Source of the DNA: Cristatella mucedo
Lineage: Eukaryota > Bryozoa > Phylactolaemata > Cristatellidae
Direction: 5' to 3'
Length of the DNA stretch: 64,000 nt
Assembly (NCBI GenBank): GCA_009760855.2
Contig: WPIO01000009.1
Location: forward strand, 6,466,501-6,530,500
Translations under genes and position numbers: made by a program
Notes under the pieces: model-generated
Seen by the model: only the letters and a program-made list of their open reading frames with translations
What the model was told of the DNA's origin: nothing
Database searches by the model: none
Shown here: positions 22,776 through 34,209 of the stretch, in pieces
Position numbering within the stretch: the first letter of the stretch is position 1
Layout: the number at the start of each line of letters is the position of its first letter

Positions 22776-23306
22776 GTTGTAGTGTGTACCGTGACACCTC
22801 GTTCATCGGCCAATGCTTATCTGAGCACGATTGCTGATTCACGAATCGTATGATGTCTTACTGCTTAACAATGAAGGAATCGATTGTTTCAGCCCTTACA
22901 ATGTCTTTCAGCTGTGAATGCAATATTTCTCACTGATACATTTTCTGCGTCAGCATGCAACCTTGCGAAGGATGGGGGTTCAAAGTAGGTATGGTAAACT
23001 TCATTCACGGTAAACTTACTTAAATTGTCTTTATATAGGCTAGAATTGTTGACGAGTGGCATGACAATGGTCGTTTTCAGAGGGTAAGGGATTTCGCTGG
23101 TAACCATGGACATATTTGCAGTATCTCTTGCGGTTGGCTACATTAGGTCTATGCATCTCTTAAGAAAAACTGTTGACACATGACCTACAGGACTAGCAGT
23201 CTTTTTAGCCCGGGAGACAAGTTCAACAACAGGTTCAGTAGAGACAGGGACAAAGAAGAAGAAGGCGTGAAAGAAGAGCAGCGGCGGCCAGCGCTGCCTA
23301 TGGGCA

Positions 23307-23337
23307 AGGCCTGCAGCGAGATATGGGCTGCAGGCCT
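23307..23337. repeat. hairpin, 10-bp perfect stem
   Basis: AGGCCTGCAG pairs with CTGCAGGCCT around an 11-nt loop. Confidence 0.75.
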
Positions 23338-23974
23338 GCTGCTGGGACGATTTTGAGGTGAACGAGTGGCCTAGTTTATTCTATCTTGTTTACGAAGATG
23401 CGAAGAAACGCTACGCAAAGTCATCGTTGGAATCACTTGGCTTGTCTGGGAGCGATTAAGAAGATGGTCGGTAGCAGACAAGGACACTTTTGGGTTTGAT
23501 CTGCGATTTCACTACTTTGCCACAGAATTAGGACACGTCCTTAGCTAAAAATGGATCGCTGCGACCTTCATTAATATTTAACTACCAACTGGTTGACAGT
23601 GAGCCCCGACTTTTCGTTGGCCTTCTCCCCGAGTCTACTGCTAGTGTTTCTTGCTCATTTGTGTCAGCCGTAAACCAAAGATTGTCTCTGCAGGGAGAGA
23701 TCTGTCGTGCCCCGGATACAAACTCACCAGTGACGTCGGCTAGCCACTAGTTGCAGGATTGCATCAAGGATGAAAGGTCAGTGGGAGAGTCAAACGGAAG
23801 GGCAGAGGATGCATGTCTGCTGCCGACAGCGTCAATCTCTACGTTGCATCGGCCCAGGGTTTTAGCGTGGTGGTAGCTAAAGGCGAGCATCTAAACCCCT
23901 GCAAAATTACGGCAGTATAAGGTATAGCAGCAACTGGCAACCATGGCTCATCACCATTTTGAGACGGTACTGCT

Positions 23975-25045
23975 TTTAATAATAATAATAATAATATTGC
24001 ACTTGATAAAGCGTCCTCAGAGAACTTAATCTCTTTCTAGGCGCTTTACATTTGCTGCAAAGTGATACGCAATAGAATAGTAAGTAAAATCATGCTTGAA
24101 AAACAAACAAAATGAATAACATGGTTAGGGGTTACATGCACTGGGTCAGCATGCAAATGTGGTTAGTGGCAGCATGAACAGTGTCAGCACGCATAAGCAC
24201 ATCGAGGACGAATCACAAGGACCCACTAAATGCTGTCCTAAATAGGTATGTTTTTAAGTTTCTTTTAAATGTGGTCAGGTCAGGGGATGTTCTGATGCAG
24301 GTCGGGAGGGAGTTCCAGGCTGTGGGAGCATACGAGCTAAATGCACGGTCTCCAAAGGATTTAAGGTTTGTACGAGGTATTTCTAGACTGTTGGATTCCG
24401 AAAAGCGAGTGGTACGATGCTTTGCCTGATGGGGTAGTATCTCTGAAAGATAGGCTGGAGCCATAGAATGAAGAGACCTAAAAGTGAGCGACAAAACCTT
24501 GAAGTCAATCCGATGCTTGACTGGTAACCAGTGCAGGTCGGCGAGAAGTGGAGTAATGTGGCAACTGCGATGCTTACGACAGACAAGCCTAGCTGCAGAG
24601 TTTTGCACCAGCTGCAATCGCCTGATCGCACATGCTGGTAGGCCAGTAAGCAGTGAGTTGCAGAAGTCGAGACGAAATGTCACGAATGCATGGACCAACT
24701 TGGACGTGGTATCCTTATCTAAACAAGCCCTAATTTTAGCAATGTTATGAAGCTGAAAATAGGCTGATTTGACTGTGGAGCTGATGTGGTCGTCTAACGA
24801 GAGGTCGCTTTGGAATATGACACCTAGATTTCGAGCTGTTGCAACTGGAGATATGCTGGCAGAGCCAATTTTGAAAGTCAGCCTTTCCAATTTCTGAATA
24901 ACACTAGGTTTGCCCATAACTAGTAAGTTAGTTTTATCATCGTTTAGTTTTAGAAAATTTGCTGCCATCCATGATCGGATGTCATCAATGCATGCAGCAA
25001 GTGAGTTGAGAGAATTTGAGGTGCTCGAAGGCTGGGAGGGATTTT
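23975..25045 (-). mobile_element. LINE A copy
   Basis: An (ATA)n tail at 23978 is followed by an uninterrupted 251-codon frame (24968-24213) from MAANFLKLNDDKTNLLVMGK to the FRTAFSGSL end. It is one of the best-preserved C-terminal halves, suggesting a fairly recent insertion, 5'-truncated within the palm. Confidence 0.88.
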
Positions 25046-25514
25046 AGTTGATTGGATACTCTGGGTGGACTTAAGGCTGATTACAAGCTCTGCCACCTTC
25101 GCTTTTTTAACTACAATCCCGCATTTGCACGCTCTATCGTGTGTACCCAACTAAAGGATGCCCATACCGAGCTGGTTCCATTCGCTCGATCCATTGCAAT
25201 ATCGACCGAATGGCTGGGTGGCAGCCAGTTCAATATCGCATGTCCGAACAGCACGGCTGTCGGGTCATACGAATAACTTTGATACACTGCGACACAGTTG
25301 CCATTTGCACAATAGAATTAAGAAAACTGAAATTTTGATTGCAAATTACACAGAATGGTTTAATTGGTTTACCTGCTAAATTGTATGCAATCCTGCCTGT
25401 GGTTTCTTGTGCTGTCGCCTCAAATGACTTTCCGTCCAGCCTTTTAACACGTTCGAACGGCGATACAGCCGTTATTTCAACAAAATGCGTCGCGTGCCTG
25501 CAGCTTTGATAATA

Positions 25515-25912
25515 TTAATATACTAATAATACACTTGATAAAGCGTGTGGTTTGATTATATACAGGCCGGTACCGCTCCTATCCTAAACAGCTTAGGGAG
25601 CATCACCGAGAGGCACCTGTGCACAGCTGTGGTCTGCTTCTAATGAGGCTCGGACACAGGTCGATAACCCGCTGGTGAACAGATGGTGGATCCACCATCG
25701 GGGTCGGCCAATGCGCAACCGTGGTCGAGGAGAGAACACTCGAGTGGGAGAGAGGGGCAAAGGAAGTCGTGCTCCCCTCCGGTCTGTGAGTCTTATAATA
25801 AACCGTTGGTGCTGGTACTGTGCCAGCGTTCTGTATGCTGTGAGAACCAAACGACAAAGCGCCTTCGGAGAACGCGATCTCTTTCTAGGCGCTTTACATT
25901 TGATTGTATATT
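25515..25912 (-). mobile_element. LINE A 3' tail interrupted by the solo LTR
   Basis: The two pieces 25515-25545 and 25857-25912 together reproduce the LINE A terminus (aataatacacttgataaagcg, then ctctttctaggcgctttacatttg). The copy is strongly 5'-truncated. Confidence 0.75.
25546..25856 (+). mobile_element. solo LTR (311 bp) with 5-bp target-site duplication
   Basis: The element starts TGTGGTTTG and ends CAAACGACA, has an AATAAA at about 25795, and is flanked on both sides by AAGCG (25541-25545 and 25857-25861). The flanks rejoin perfectly as the 3' tail of a LINE A copy (ttgataaagcg then ccttcggagaac). No internal coding region remains, as expected after LTR-LTR recombination. Orientation is inferred from the AATAAA. 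Confidence 0.75.
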
Positions 25913-26389
25913 ATAGCAAACGATTTTCCTGATTTACCCATCCACTGCCACGTGATTGTGCTGTCGCGTTCTCATGCTATGGACCACTCCCGACTGCTGG
26001 TTCTATGCTCTTGGTGGGCATCGGAAGGTAGCGTAGACTAAGGAGTTTCGTGCGAAATTCTTCTTACGAGGGTGTCGAGTTTGTTCATTCCAGCAGACCG
26101 AGTTACCATGCTTGATTTTGCTGAAGGGAATTTTCACTGAATGTTATTTGTAGGCGCACTACGTTGCCGCGCGCCTGGTACAGTGTTAAAATTGAAAACT
26201 TCTCTCAAACAAAGCTACGACAAACGAACTGGCCTGGTCCAATCTCAAGGGCGCTATTGCGGCGAAATATCGTCCCGTATATAGGTCACCAGCCTGTATG
26301 GCTGGACGTGACCCACAGACTGAGGGCCTGAACAGCTTAGACCGTGACTAGCGGTGGTGGTTCGGGCTTCCAGCGGCCGCTGCAAAAAA

Positions 26390-26425
26390 CCCGATACCCC
26401 CAGTCATCGCTCCGATGGGGGTCGA
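26390..26425. repeat. short GC-rich hairpin
   Basis: acccccag at 26396 pairs with tgggggt at 26416 around a gtcatcgctccga loop. The surrounding 26260-26460 is GC-rich with no ORF of note. Confidence 0.55.
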
Positions 26426-26894
26426 CTCCTTAACCGGAAGTGACTCCTGCTTCTACCATGGACCGTCATAGGTCGCTATAGCTACTCGGCATCTCGTTAA
26501 TTTGACATCGGCAGTAAAACTAAGAAAATGTGCGCTTCTAGAAAGCATTGGTTTTTCCTCATTCCAACAATCTCGAATCTGCCGACAGACTTTGCTTAAA
26601 TGAAGCACGATCTTGGGCAAATTACGACCGCCCTGCGCTAACAAAGATTTCAGCATAATTATGATGCAAAGCTCACTCGTCAGCAGACAGCCAGGCTTGC
26701 AGTATGGCATGTATGGTAAGCAGCGCTGCACCTGACCACAGAAGAGGTTACGTTTGACTTCGTACGGTACTTACTGCTGCTGAATATTCGTACAGTGACG
26801 CTGGCATCGAAAATGCTGCCGGTACTGTGAACCACATCAGCTCCGACTGCCATTACCAGCTACTCCAAAACTAGTCTCCGCCTGTGGCAATACC

Positions 26895-27060
26895 TGCCAT
26901 CGATGTGCTTGAGGATCATGCAGTTGACCTGCAGACGGCGGACAGCGAGCAGCTCACGCTTTGATTGCATTCTAGACAATTCTCCCGTATTCTCATATTG
27001 CCGATTGCTTCGGCGGCGTCGCGGTGCACACGGCGGCAGCGCGTCGTTGTGGCGTGCAAT
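26895..27060 (-). CDS. possible exon, unrecognised
   Basis: The minus strand is open with ISIARHNDALPPCAPRRRRS, then MQSKRELLAVRRLQVNCMIL and KHIDGR before a gtattg donor. The second half reads like a basic helix. No family is recognised and no partner exon was found. Confidence 0.2.
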
Positions 27061-27143
27061 ACTAATGCGATTCACACGGTAGACGATGCAAGATTACGCC
27101 TTCGACCAAACTACGGCTAGGTCGTCAAATAGTGAGTCGCGGA

Positions 27144-27165
27144 ATGAGCAGCAGCTGCTGCTCAT
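27144..27165. repeat. 22-bp perfect palindrome without spacer
   Basis: GAGCAGCAGCTGCTGCTC plus AT on both sides; the centre is CAGCTG, an E-box. Possible binding site or chance. Confidence 0.85.
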
Positions 27166-27837
27166 CCGCTTACGCGAGTGTGAGCCAATCTCTGCGGACT
27201 TCCAATTCCGTCAGGAGTAGAATAAAAGGCTAGGAGTCCCTAATACTTTTAAGGTAATAATAGTAGCATACAGGATCCATGTTACCTTTCCTTACTAAAA
27301 ACCCAGAGTCACCAGCAGCACACTCCGTGCGGTGCCTTGAGAAGCCAAGGCGGCCAGCCTAGGCTCAACAAGAGGCCAGCATGAGCTCAGAAAGCTGAGA
27401 AGACTAAGCTCAGTTTAAGCGAATAAAAGTCTGCGTTTAGCTGCTCTCGAGAGCAGTCATTAATATATAAAAAAACACGATGCATTCCTTACCGAAATAA
27501 AAAGCTCGCACCTATGTCCTTCCTTTTCATGTAGTCGTTGATGTCAACGGAAGCGAAATTTTGACAAAAGCAACCGAACCAATTTTCTTTTTATGCCATA
27601 GAACTTTAATTAAATTTCTTAATTCCTTTACCGGGAGCAGTCATTTTAAGCAGCTGCAGTTAAATCTGAGGCTGAGGGTGCACCATAGTCACTATAGCTG
27701 GAAACTTCATTCAATAAAACCAGGTGATTCTGTATTTGCTGTCTCCTTTGGGACAACCAGCAATTTGAGTCTTTTAAGCAAAACCAATTATCGTGCAGCT
27801 TGTTGCCATTTTACCTATACACCATTAATTGTTGTAT

Positions 27838-27985
27838 ATGCTGAGCTGGTTTGGCCCGGTGGTTAAAATACTCGCCCCGACCAAGGTTTGACAGAGGACT
27901 TGGGTTCGAATCCTTCGGCATACGTGAAGTGCCTCGATAGAGATTAAATTCTCTTAGGGCGCTACGCGAATGAACTAGATTTTTA
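27838..27985 (+). mobile_element. SINE-1
   Basis: ctggtttggcccggtggtta, ggacttgggttcgaatcc (B box) and agagattaaattctcttagg are present in order. Confidence 0.85.
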
Positions 27986-29034
27986 TATTCTCTCCAAGAG
28001 TAGCGTCCTTACCAAACACCCATACTTCAGTAACGTGTACATTATACTGATCTCCATAAATTTACTGCGGCAAATTAACGTTCACATTCAAGCCATCCAC
28101 TACTGACTACATAACTAAGGTAATCTCCGAGCCTAAGAAGATTACACTGTTCCGCTGCCACGCTTTCCTAATATTCAAAACCATTTTTTGCCTTCGATCT
28201 CGTTTTGTGCGTCTATCGCAAGGTTTTTGATAGGACGCTCTTGAGGACGAGAACACTAGACTAGGGGAGCTTATGCCAATTTCGCCCAATCTCCCTACCG
28301 TATTTCATTTCAAGCACAGTGGAAAAAATTGGCTGATTTTATTCATCCTGTCATCAGAAGTTGGAAATCTGGATAGTGAATTTTAGCCAAGTTTTACGAA
28401 CGAACACTAGCTTGTCAGTATTGAGTTGGGTGTAATACGACCTTGTCAGGAATGCACACTTGCCTGCTTGTGTTGTTGATTATTCGGCTATTTGGTACCA
28501 GCCAATACTACTAGATCCTTCTTGAGTGCATTTTAACTCACCTACGCATTACAGATCCTGTACTGTGTTACAATTTATTACCTGTTTCAGTTGAATGCAT
28601 CGGAGCTTTTCAATAAATAAGAAGCAGTTACCCGAAGTGCCTCAAAAGTACAGTTACTCTGGGCTCAGTTCTTGGCTCTTTTTATTGTTTCTCCACTGTT
28701 ATTTTCACTTTCTCCCGCTGGCTGATTACGCCTCAAAGCCTCCAATTTGGACTTGTATTTCTCTAAAAATAACGCCCGGGTGAATTAAGTTTAGCGTCGA
28801 TCTCTTCCTGCGGTCCTTAACTCTCTTGAGTCACTTACAGCAGGCACAGATGACAGACAAACTTGGATTGCAGCAGTATTTTTTTAAATTAAATGCCAAT
28901 TTCAGATCTTACTCTTTGTACGATAGCATTGTGTTTCTCGGACTTTGGAATCGCCTTAACAATTAATAAACACTACGCCTTTTTAAAGCATCGACTTGGA
29001 ATATGGCTGATATGTTTTTAAGTCACCGTTTACT
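27986..29034. other. unassigned AT-rich DNA
   Basis: No ORF with protein-like composition, no tRNA-like head and no LINE tail. Confidence 0.4.
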
Positions 29035-30245
29035 GAACTACCAAAACTTATTAATAAGATTATAGATACTTCAAACCTTGCTACGAAGTTCCAGTCTAGT
29101 TTTAGAGCTATTCACTCCACAGAGTCAGCTATGCTTCGGGTGTATAACGACCTACTTAAGGATGCAGACTTAGGTAGAGTATCTCTGCTTTGGTTTGCTC
29201 AATCTTTCTGCAGCTTTTGATACCATCGATCACCAAGTCGTTCTTGAGCGCCTCTCATCTCGCCTGGGCGTCACTGGCACTGCTTTGCAATGGTTTATGC
29301 AGGTCCTATCTCAATGGGAGAGATGAGTATTGATGTGAATGGACTAAGATCATCCGAGGAACTTCTGAAATATTGGGTACCTCAAGGCTCTGTGCTTGGT
29401 CCTGCTCTTTTTACGGTTTATACTCTTCCTCTTGCTGATGAGATAGCCAAGCACAATCTAGGCTTTCACTTCTATGCAGATGACAATCAGTTGTAACTTT
29501 GCTTTGACCCCTCCCAGCCCTCGAGTGCATCGAAGTCTCTCAACCCGCTTGATGCATGCATCGACGACATCCGCACATGGATGGCAGAAAACTCTCTTAA
29601 ATTGAATGATGATAGAACCAACTTACTAGTTGTGGGCAAACCAAGCGTGATTCAGAAATTGAAAAGGGTACCTCTCATGATCTGCTCAACCAACATCTCT
29701 CCTGTTGAATCTGCACGAAATCTGGGTGACATATTCCAAAGTGACCTTTCATTTGACTACCACATCAGCTCCACAGTGAATTCTGCCTACTTTCAGCTAC
29801 ATAAAATTGCTAAAATTCGAGATTTGTATACAGGAAAACCACATTTAAATTGACCCGTGCATCTAATTGTTTATCTATACCTCGTACAAACCTCTAATCC
29901 TTTGGAGACCGTAGCTTAAGTTCGTATGATCCCAAAGCCTGGAATTCACTTCCGATTTGCGTCACGACATCTCCTGACTTGACTAAATTTAAAAAGAAGC
30001 TAAAACGCATCTATTTAGGATAGCATTTTGTGGGTTTCTGTGATTAGACCTTAAGCGCTAATGCGTGCTGAAACTGCACATACTGCCACTAACCAAGCTT
30101 GCATGTCACCCCTAAACATGTTATGTTGTTTATCAATCATGATATTACTCGCCATTCAATCGCGTTTCCCTTTGCAGCAAATGTAAAGCGCCTAGAAAGA
30201 GATTGAGTTCTCTGAGGGCGCTTTATCAAGTGCATTATTATCATT
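29035..30245 (+). mobile_element. LINE A copy
   Basis: RT motifs ASKLSTIDHQ-like, [13 protein letters not shown] and FYADDNQL are visible in broken frames, followed by the conserved 3' region and a cattattatc tail at 30232. Stops interrupt the palm. Confidence 0.82.
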
Positions 30246-30347
30246 AAAAGTGTATGAGGCAGAACTGCGCGGCAACGGATGCCGGCAAGATGGTGTGCGC
30301 CGATTCAACGCCGAACGGATAGCGGAAAATGCATCAAATGTGCATAA

Positions 30348-30430
30348 AGTCCACGCACACACACACACACACATGCACGCACACGCATGCATATGCACAC
30401 ACACATGCACACACACATGCACACACACAG
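30348..30430. repeat. (CA)n microsatellite with ATGCACAC interruptions
   Basis: cacacacacacatgcacgc and similar words over 80 bp. Confidence 0.92.
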
Positions 30431-30759
30431 AATTCCAATTCCACTCGCGCTACGGACAAAACAAACTTATAACAGGCTTTGAACAGGTATTATCTGTCTC
30501 AGATACCGAGCTCGACGCTCGACGTCTGAACTGCCGAGCTCGGGGAGTTTGCGTGCGTCAGTAAAAGAGAGTCGCACTTGATGAACCATATGAGGAAGTA
30601 TAAGTAAAGCAGTTACCTGAAATCTGGATGGGTAAATAGATGGGCATACGAGGTAGGCCTCAGGCTTCACGAGAGTGACGTGAGATGTGAAAAGTCAACC
30701 TCACCAGTATCCTTGTGACTAATGTGCAAATACATACAGAGTGTATTTATAAAAAAAAA

Positions 30760-30765
30760 ATATAT

Positions 30766-30805
<40 letters not shown>
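30760..30805. repeat. (TA)n microsatellite
   Basis: Nearly pure alternating TA after a short A-run. Confidence 0.95.
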
Positions 30806-30806
<1 letters not shown>

Positions 30807-30954
30807 ATATTTGTGCATATACAAACTTTCTACGTGTTTTGACATTGGCTGCCATGTGTCTGTGACTTGTGACCGGCAACCGTCTATGACCTGGACGCGA
30901 GCTTAACAATTAGACAGCAGGGCGTAGCGAACCCACCGTGACGCTTTTAACTGA

Positions 30955-31035
30955 AGGTCCGCTTAGGCTGTGAGTAGGCTATTGAAAACCAGCCAGAGTA
31001 GCGCCCACTTATTCTTTGTGGCTTTACATTATAAT
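30955..31035 (+). mobile_element. LINE B 3' end fragment
   Basis: ggtccgcttaggctgtgagt and gcccacttattctttgtggc correspond to the last 90 bp of LINE B. Confidence 0.55.
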
Positions 31036-31219
31036 TAGCGAATTACAATGGCAACATTAATTAAATGAAAATGATTACAATTGCCGAGAGGGGATGTCAC
31101 AAATGGATTGACAAATTTGGCTTCGGCATTGTGATTATTCCAAAATACAGATCTATCGTGGCCGGCCAGACTTGGTACGGAAAACATTTCGCGTCGAGCG
31201 GGAATGGAACCCGCAAGCC

Positions 31220-31320
31220 CAGTCGAGCTTCCTTTGCAGCAAATGTAAATTGCCTGGAAAGAGATTGAGTTCTCTGAGAGCGCTATAACAAAATGTATAG
31301 TTACTATTATTACTATCATT
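31220..31320 (+). mobile_element. LINE A 3' tail
   Basis: tttgcagcaaatgtaaattg through the agagattgagttctct hairpin and an (ATT)n-like end are present. Confidence 0.7.
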
Positions 31321-31635
31321 AATCTCTGGGTTACGAGTCCAGCGCTGTAATGATAGGAAGGCATGCGGGAGGCCGGCCAACGGGCTTGGGACCTCCGTCC
31401 CCCGGCCTAAGCGACGAGCGTGTATAGGCGGCCAGGCCGCACTCTGTTTCTCCTTGCCGCGATTGGCCGCCGCCTCAGCTCAATCAAGGTCACGGTCACG
31501 GCTCATCCTTACCTTACTCTTGGCTACGTGCGTGCACAATTTTTATGGTTCTCTTTATTTTACCTGCAGCGCACTATACTTTTCAATACACAGAGGAGTG
31601 ACGCAATGGCGCTTCTCGTGTCACGCTTTTAGGCG

Positions 31636-31880
31636 CGGACGCGCCGCCGTCCGTGGCCGCGGGAGCTGCGTACGCTCTCGCGTGCTTGTCTCTCCTCGTG
31701 GCGGCGTGTCTGTACTACGGATACGATGTGCGCTGTGGAAAATGTAAGAAAGATGGCGGCCAAGAGGACGCGCCGTCGTCGTCCGATTTCATCGAAATAT
31801 CAGCGGCGGACGTTGCGTCGCGTGCCGCTCAGTCACCCAGAGAGCAGCCGTCGGCACCAAGTGCGCCGATCAACGGCGAG
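31636..31880 (+). CDS. candidate exon with one transmembrane segment, unrecognised
   Basis: Behind cacgcttttag the frame reads ADAPPSVAAG, a hydrophobic helix (AAYALACLSLLVAACLYYGY), then DVRCGKCKKDGG and a polar tail (SSSDFIEISAADVASRAA), ending NGE before a perfect-looking gtacgtaag donor. This would place a single-pass segment ahead of a cytosolic, Ser/Pro/Ala-rich tail. I do not recognise the family. The first 70 bp and the acceptor are duplicated 1.37 kb downstream. High CpG content supports a genic setting. Confidence 0.4.
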
Positions 31881-32104
31881 GTACGTAAGCGGAGCATTGG
31901 CTCGTCGCATTTCGCCGACTCACTTCTCAACGAGGGTGACTAAGGACTAAGCAAGAGCTCAAGAGCAACTTTCAGAGACTCTAAAGACACGTGCCGTGCC
32001 GTGTCTGTGCGCCGTTTATGAGAAGTCACAGTAGCTCTAGCTGATTTAACCGTCGCGCTCGTATAGCGGCAGAAGCAGCGCCTTAGCATCTATCGCCAGC
32101 GCTT

Positions 32105-32200
32105 GCACTGGGCAGCAAAGGATTGCCCGCAGCAGGACTCGAACTGACGGCACGGGTCGTGAAGAGCGAGCATCTTACCCTCAAGGGGGGGGGGTGGGGG
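32105..32200 (-). mobile_element. SINE-2-like head with adjoining G-run
   Basis: ggattgcccgcagcaggact and cacgggtcgtgaagagcgag match SINE-2 in reverse; ggggggggtggggg follows the A-box side. Confidence 0.6.
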
Positions 32201-32388
32201 CAAAGACCCAGGGGGCAAGCGAGCGCTTTAATTTTGTCAGCCGCATCAGCTATCGGAGGACCGACCGCGTTTCGAGAAAGCGTTGGAATTAGAGGCTAGC
32301 GACGGTGATTAAAACTTTCCCGCTTTAAATAGCTCAGAACGTCGGACTTGGAAGCCTGAGCTCTCAGTCTTGCTAACTAGCTGAACTT

Positions 32389-32429
32389 GCTGAACCAGCG
32401 GCGAGCGGCTCGTAGGCCGCTGGTTCAGC
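32389..32429. repeat. hairpin, 13-bp perfect stem
   Basis: GCTGAACCAGCGG (32389-32401) pairs with CCGCTGGTTCAGC (32417-32429) around a 15-nt loop that itself contains cgagc/gctcg. Confidence 0.8.
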
Positions 32430-32814
32430 GTGACTCGCTGCTGCTGCTGGCGCTCGGCGCTTGCTGGAGGATTGCAGCAACTTCTTTTCGTTCACAGAAT
32501 CCTAACTATGCGCTGCTCACTAAGCTACCCGTAAAGCGCATTGAAGTACGGTAAGGTCAATAGTAATAATAATAGCAATAGAAAGATATAGAAATTAGGC
32601 CCTAGGCGAACTAAATATTTTTTCTTGACTCTCCGCATAAGCGGGGAAAGGAAGCATGACAATTGGATAGCGATAGCACTGCGACAATTTCAGCGCGCAC
32701 AGAAGCCCGCAAAAGGCAATGCCCTTGTAGGTTAGCTGATTCATTAACAGCCCTCTCTACATTGCGCGGCAGATGAGCCTTGCCTGCTATCGCCTCGCTG
32801 GCTACGAGCAATGC

Positions 32815-32905
32815 AGGGTTGCCAATGGCAGGACTCGAACCTCCCCCCCCCCGACTAGAGTCGCGAAAGGCGAGCCCCCTTACCCCGTGGGCCGTGATCT
32901 GAGTC
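32815..32905 (-). mobile_element. SINE-2-like head with C-run
   Basis: caatggcaggactcgaacct, a C10 run, cgactagagtcgcgaaaggc and ccttaccccgtgggccgtga match the SINE-2 head in reverse. Confidence 0.6.
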
Positions 32906-32995
32906 TCGATTTATGGCTCACTTTATTTTTTTTGCTGCTTACCTCACTTTTCAATACACAGCGGAGTAACGCAACGACGGACGTCTCACGCTTTT

Positions 32996-33073
32996 AGGTG
33001 CGGACGCGCCGCCGTCCGTGGCCGCGGGAGCTGCGTACGCTCTCGCGTGCTTGTCTCTCCTCGTGGCCGCGTT
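32996..33073 (+). pseudogene. partial tandem copy of the 31.6-kb membrane-segment exon
   Basis: From the acceptor (cacgcttttag) through LACLSLLVAA the sequence repeats the exon at 31636 almost base for base, then diverges at gtttaaagag and loses the polar tail. The upstream 60 bp (cttttcaatacacag, cggagt) are also shared. It is either a broken exon duplicate or an alternative exon. Confidence 0.45.
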
Positions 33074-33722
33074 TAAAGAGACATTTCACAGGCACGCCCA
33101 GCGACCACTTCGCGAAGCGGTCGAGCTCGGCGCAAGTCGAGCTGTGCTGTGCGTGCCTGTTGCTTCTCGGCCACCAGTGTGTGACGCCCCGCTCTCGGCG
33201 GGTGGTTGGGCGGTTGGCTCGGTGCGGTCTTTGATGTGGGCGTGTGGCCCACCACGGTGGCTCACCGCGGATGCACTCCCTTATCTGTGGCGAGTCAGCC
33301 CCTAGCTCATACACGTACCCGCTGGGGGAATACAGATTTGAGTCTCGTTCACCGCTCACGTTCGCCCGCTCGTGTCTTCGTGTCTCCGTGAGACTCCACC
33401 AGCGCTGCTACAGCCGTAGAAACAGTAACGTAACAGCTGTCACAGCAAAGCAGCAGCCGAGCGCATGGCGGCGGCAGCAACTGACACAGCGAGTTCTAGG
33501 GCGACGATCGCCAGGGCGGCGGCGGCAGCTTGTCTGAGCCACTCGAAGCAGCAGCAGTCAGAGTCAGAGTATGGGCGAGCGCTCTCGAGAAAGCCGCAGC
33601 GTAAACGAAAGAGCTGCGACGCAGCCGCGATTCGAGAGCCGACGCATTAGCTGCACCTGCGCAGGGCGAAGCGCCGCAGCCGCCGAGCCGCCATCTTAAA
33701 AAAGGGACTACTTCTAGCACGT

Positions 33723-33780
33723 GCAGACGATCGTCTGCGGTGCTAAGCGATCATTCGATCGTCTGCGATCGTCTGCGGTG
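33723..33780. repeat. perfect 16-bp palindrome followed by direct repeats
   Basis: GCAGACGATCGTCTGC (33723-33738) is a perfect palindrome. The half-site gatcgtctgcg recurs twice more within the next 40 bp, and gcggtgct follows two of the copies. It sits at the left part of the CpG-rich block, as a multi-site protein-binding cluster might. Confidence 0.6.
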
Positions 33781-34005
33781 CTCGGCAGCGGCGTAGACGC
33801 CGCCCGATCAGCAGCAGCCAAACACGCGACGCCGTCGTCGCCGAAGATTTCAGGCAAGAAGCACGCTCCGAGTTCGGCGAAGGAGCGCTCAACGCAGCGC
33901 TGGTCTATCGCGGCAGCTCGCGTTCGAGCGCCGGCGGCGTCCAGGGACGGCCGTCGCCGAAAGTCGGAAGCTGAAACGGCTGCGGCTCGTCCGAGCGCCG
34001 GAAAC

Positions 34006-34209
34006 ATGTTCAGGACATCGACGGAGGCGGTCAACTTCATCATGCCTCTGCGAGGCGCTATCCTGGAAGCCTACCAGCTGCTGCCCGGATGCGCTTCGCC
34101 GGACCGAGCCGAACGCGGCCGGGACGCCAACGGCGCCGCCGGGGTCGATGGCGGCGAAGCTGCAGCCTCCGAAGCGACGGCCTCCTACGCTTACCCGGAG
34201 CACTGCTGA
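34006..34209 (+). CDS. unrecognised short ORF in a GC-rich block
   Basis: An ATG with purine at -3 opens 67 codons: MFRTSTEAVNFIMPLRGAIL, then EAYQLLPGCASPDRAERG and an Ala/Gly/Glu-rich end (YAYPEHC, TGA). The first 30 residues look like an amphipathic helix, and the rest is low complexity. The frame is open upstream to 33721 without an earlier ATG. The complementary strand is also open (33889-34221), so it may be a composition effect of the CpG-rich region. Confidence 0.3.
   Translation: MFRTSTEAVNFIMPLRGAILEAYQLLPGCASPDRAERGRDANGAAGVDGGEAAASEATASYAYPEHC

Larger units (their letters stand above)
21690..23970. other. mostly unassigned intergenic DNA
   Basis: Apart from the 22.3-22.8 kb duplicated unit and the 23.3-kb hairpin I see no gene or known repeat. 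Short ORFs look random. Confidence 0.4.

Noticed and set aside
24383-24750. ORFs overlapping the 251-codon LINE A frame on both strands
   Set aside because: They are shadows of the RT reading frame with no motif of their own.
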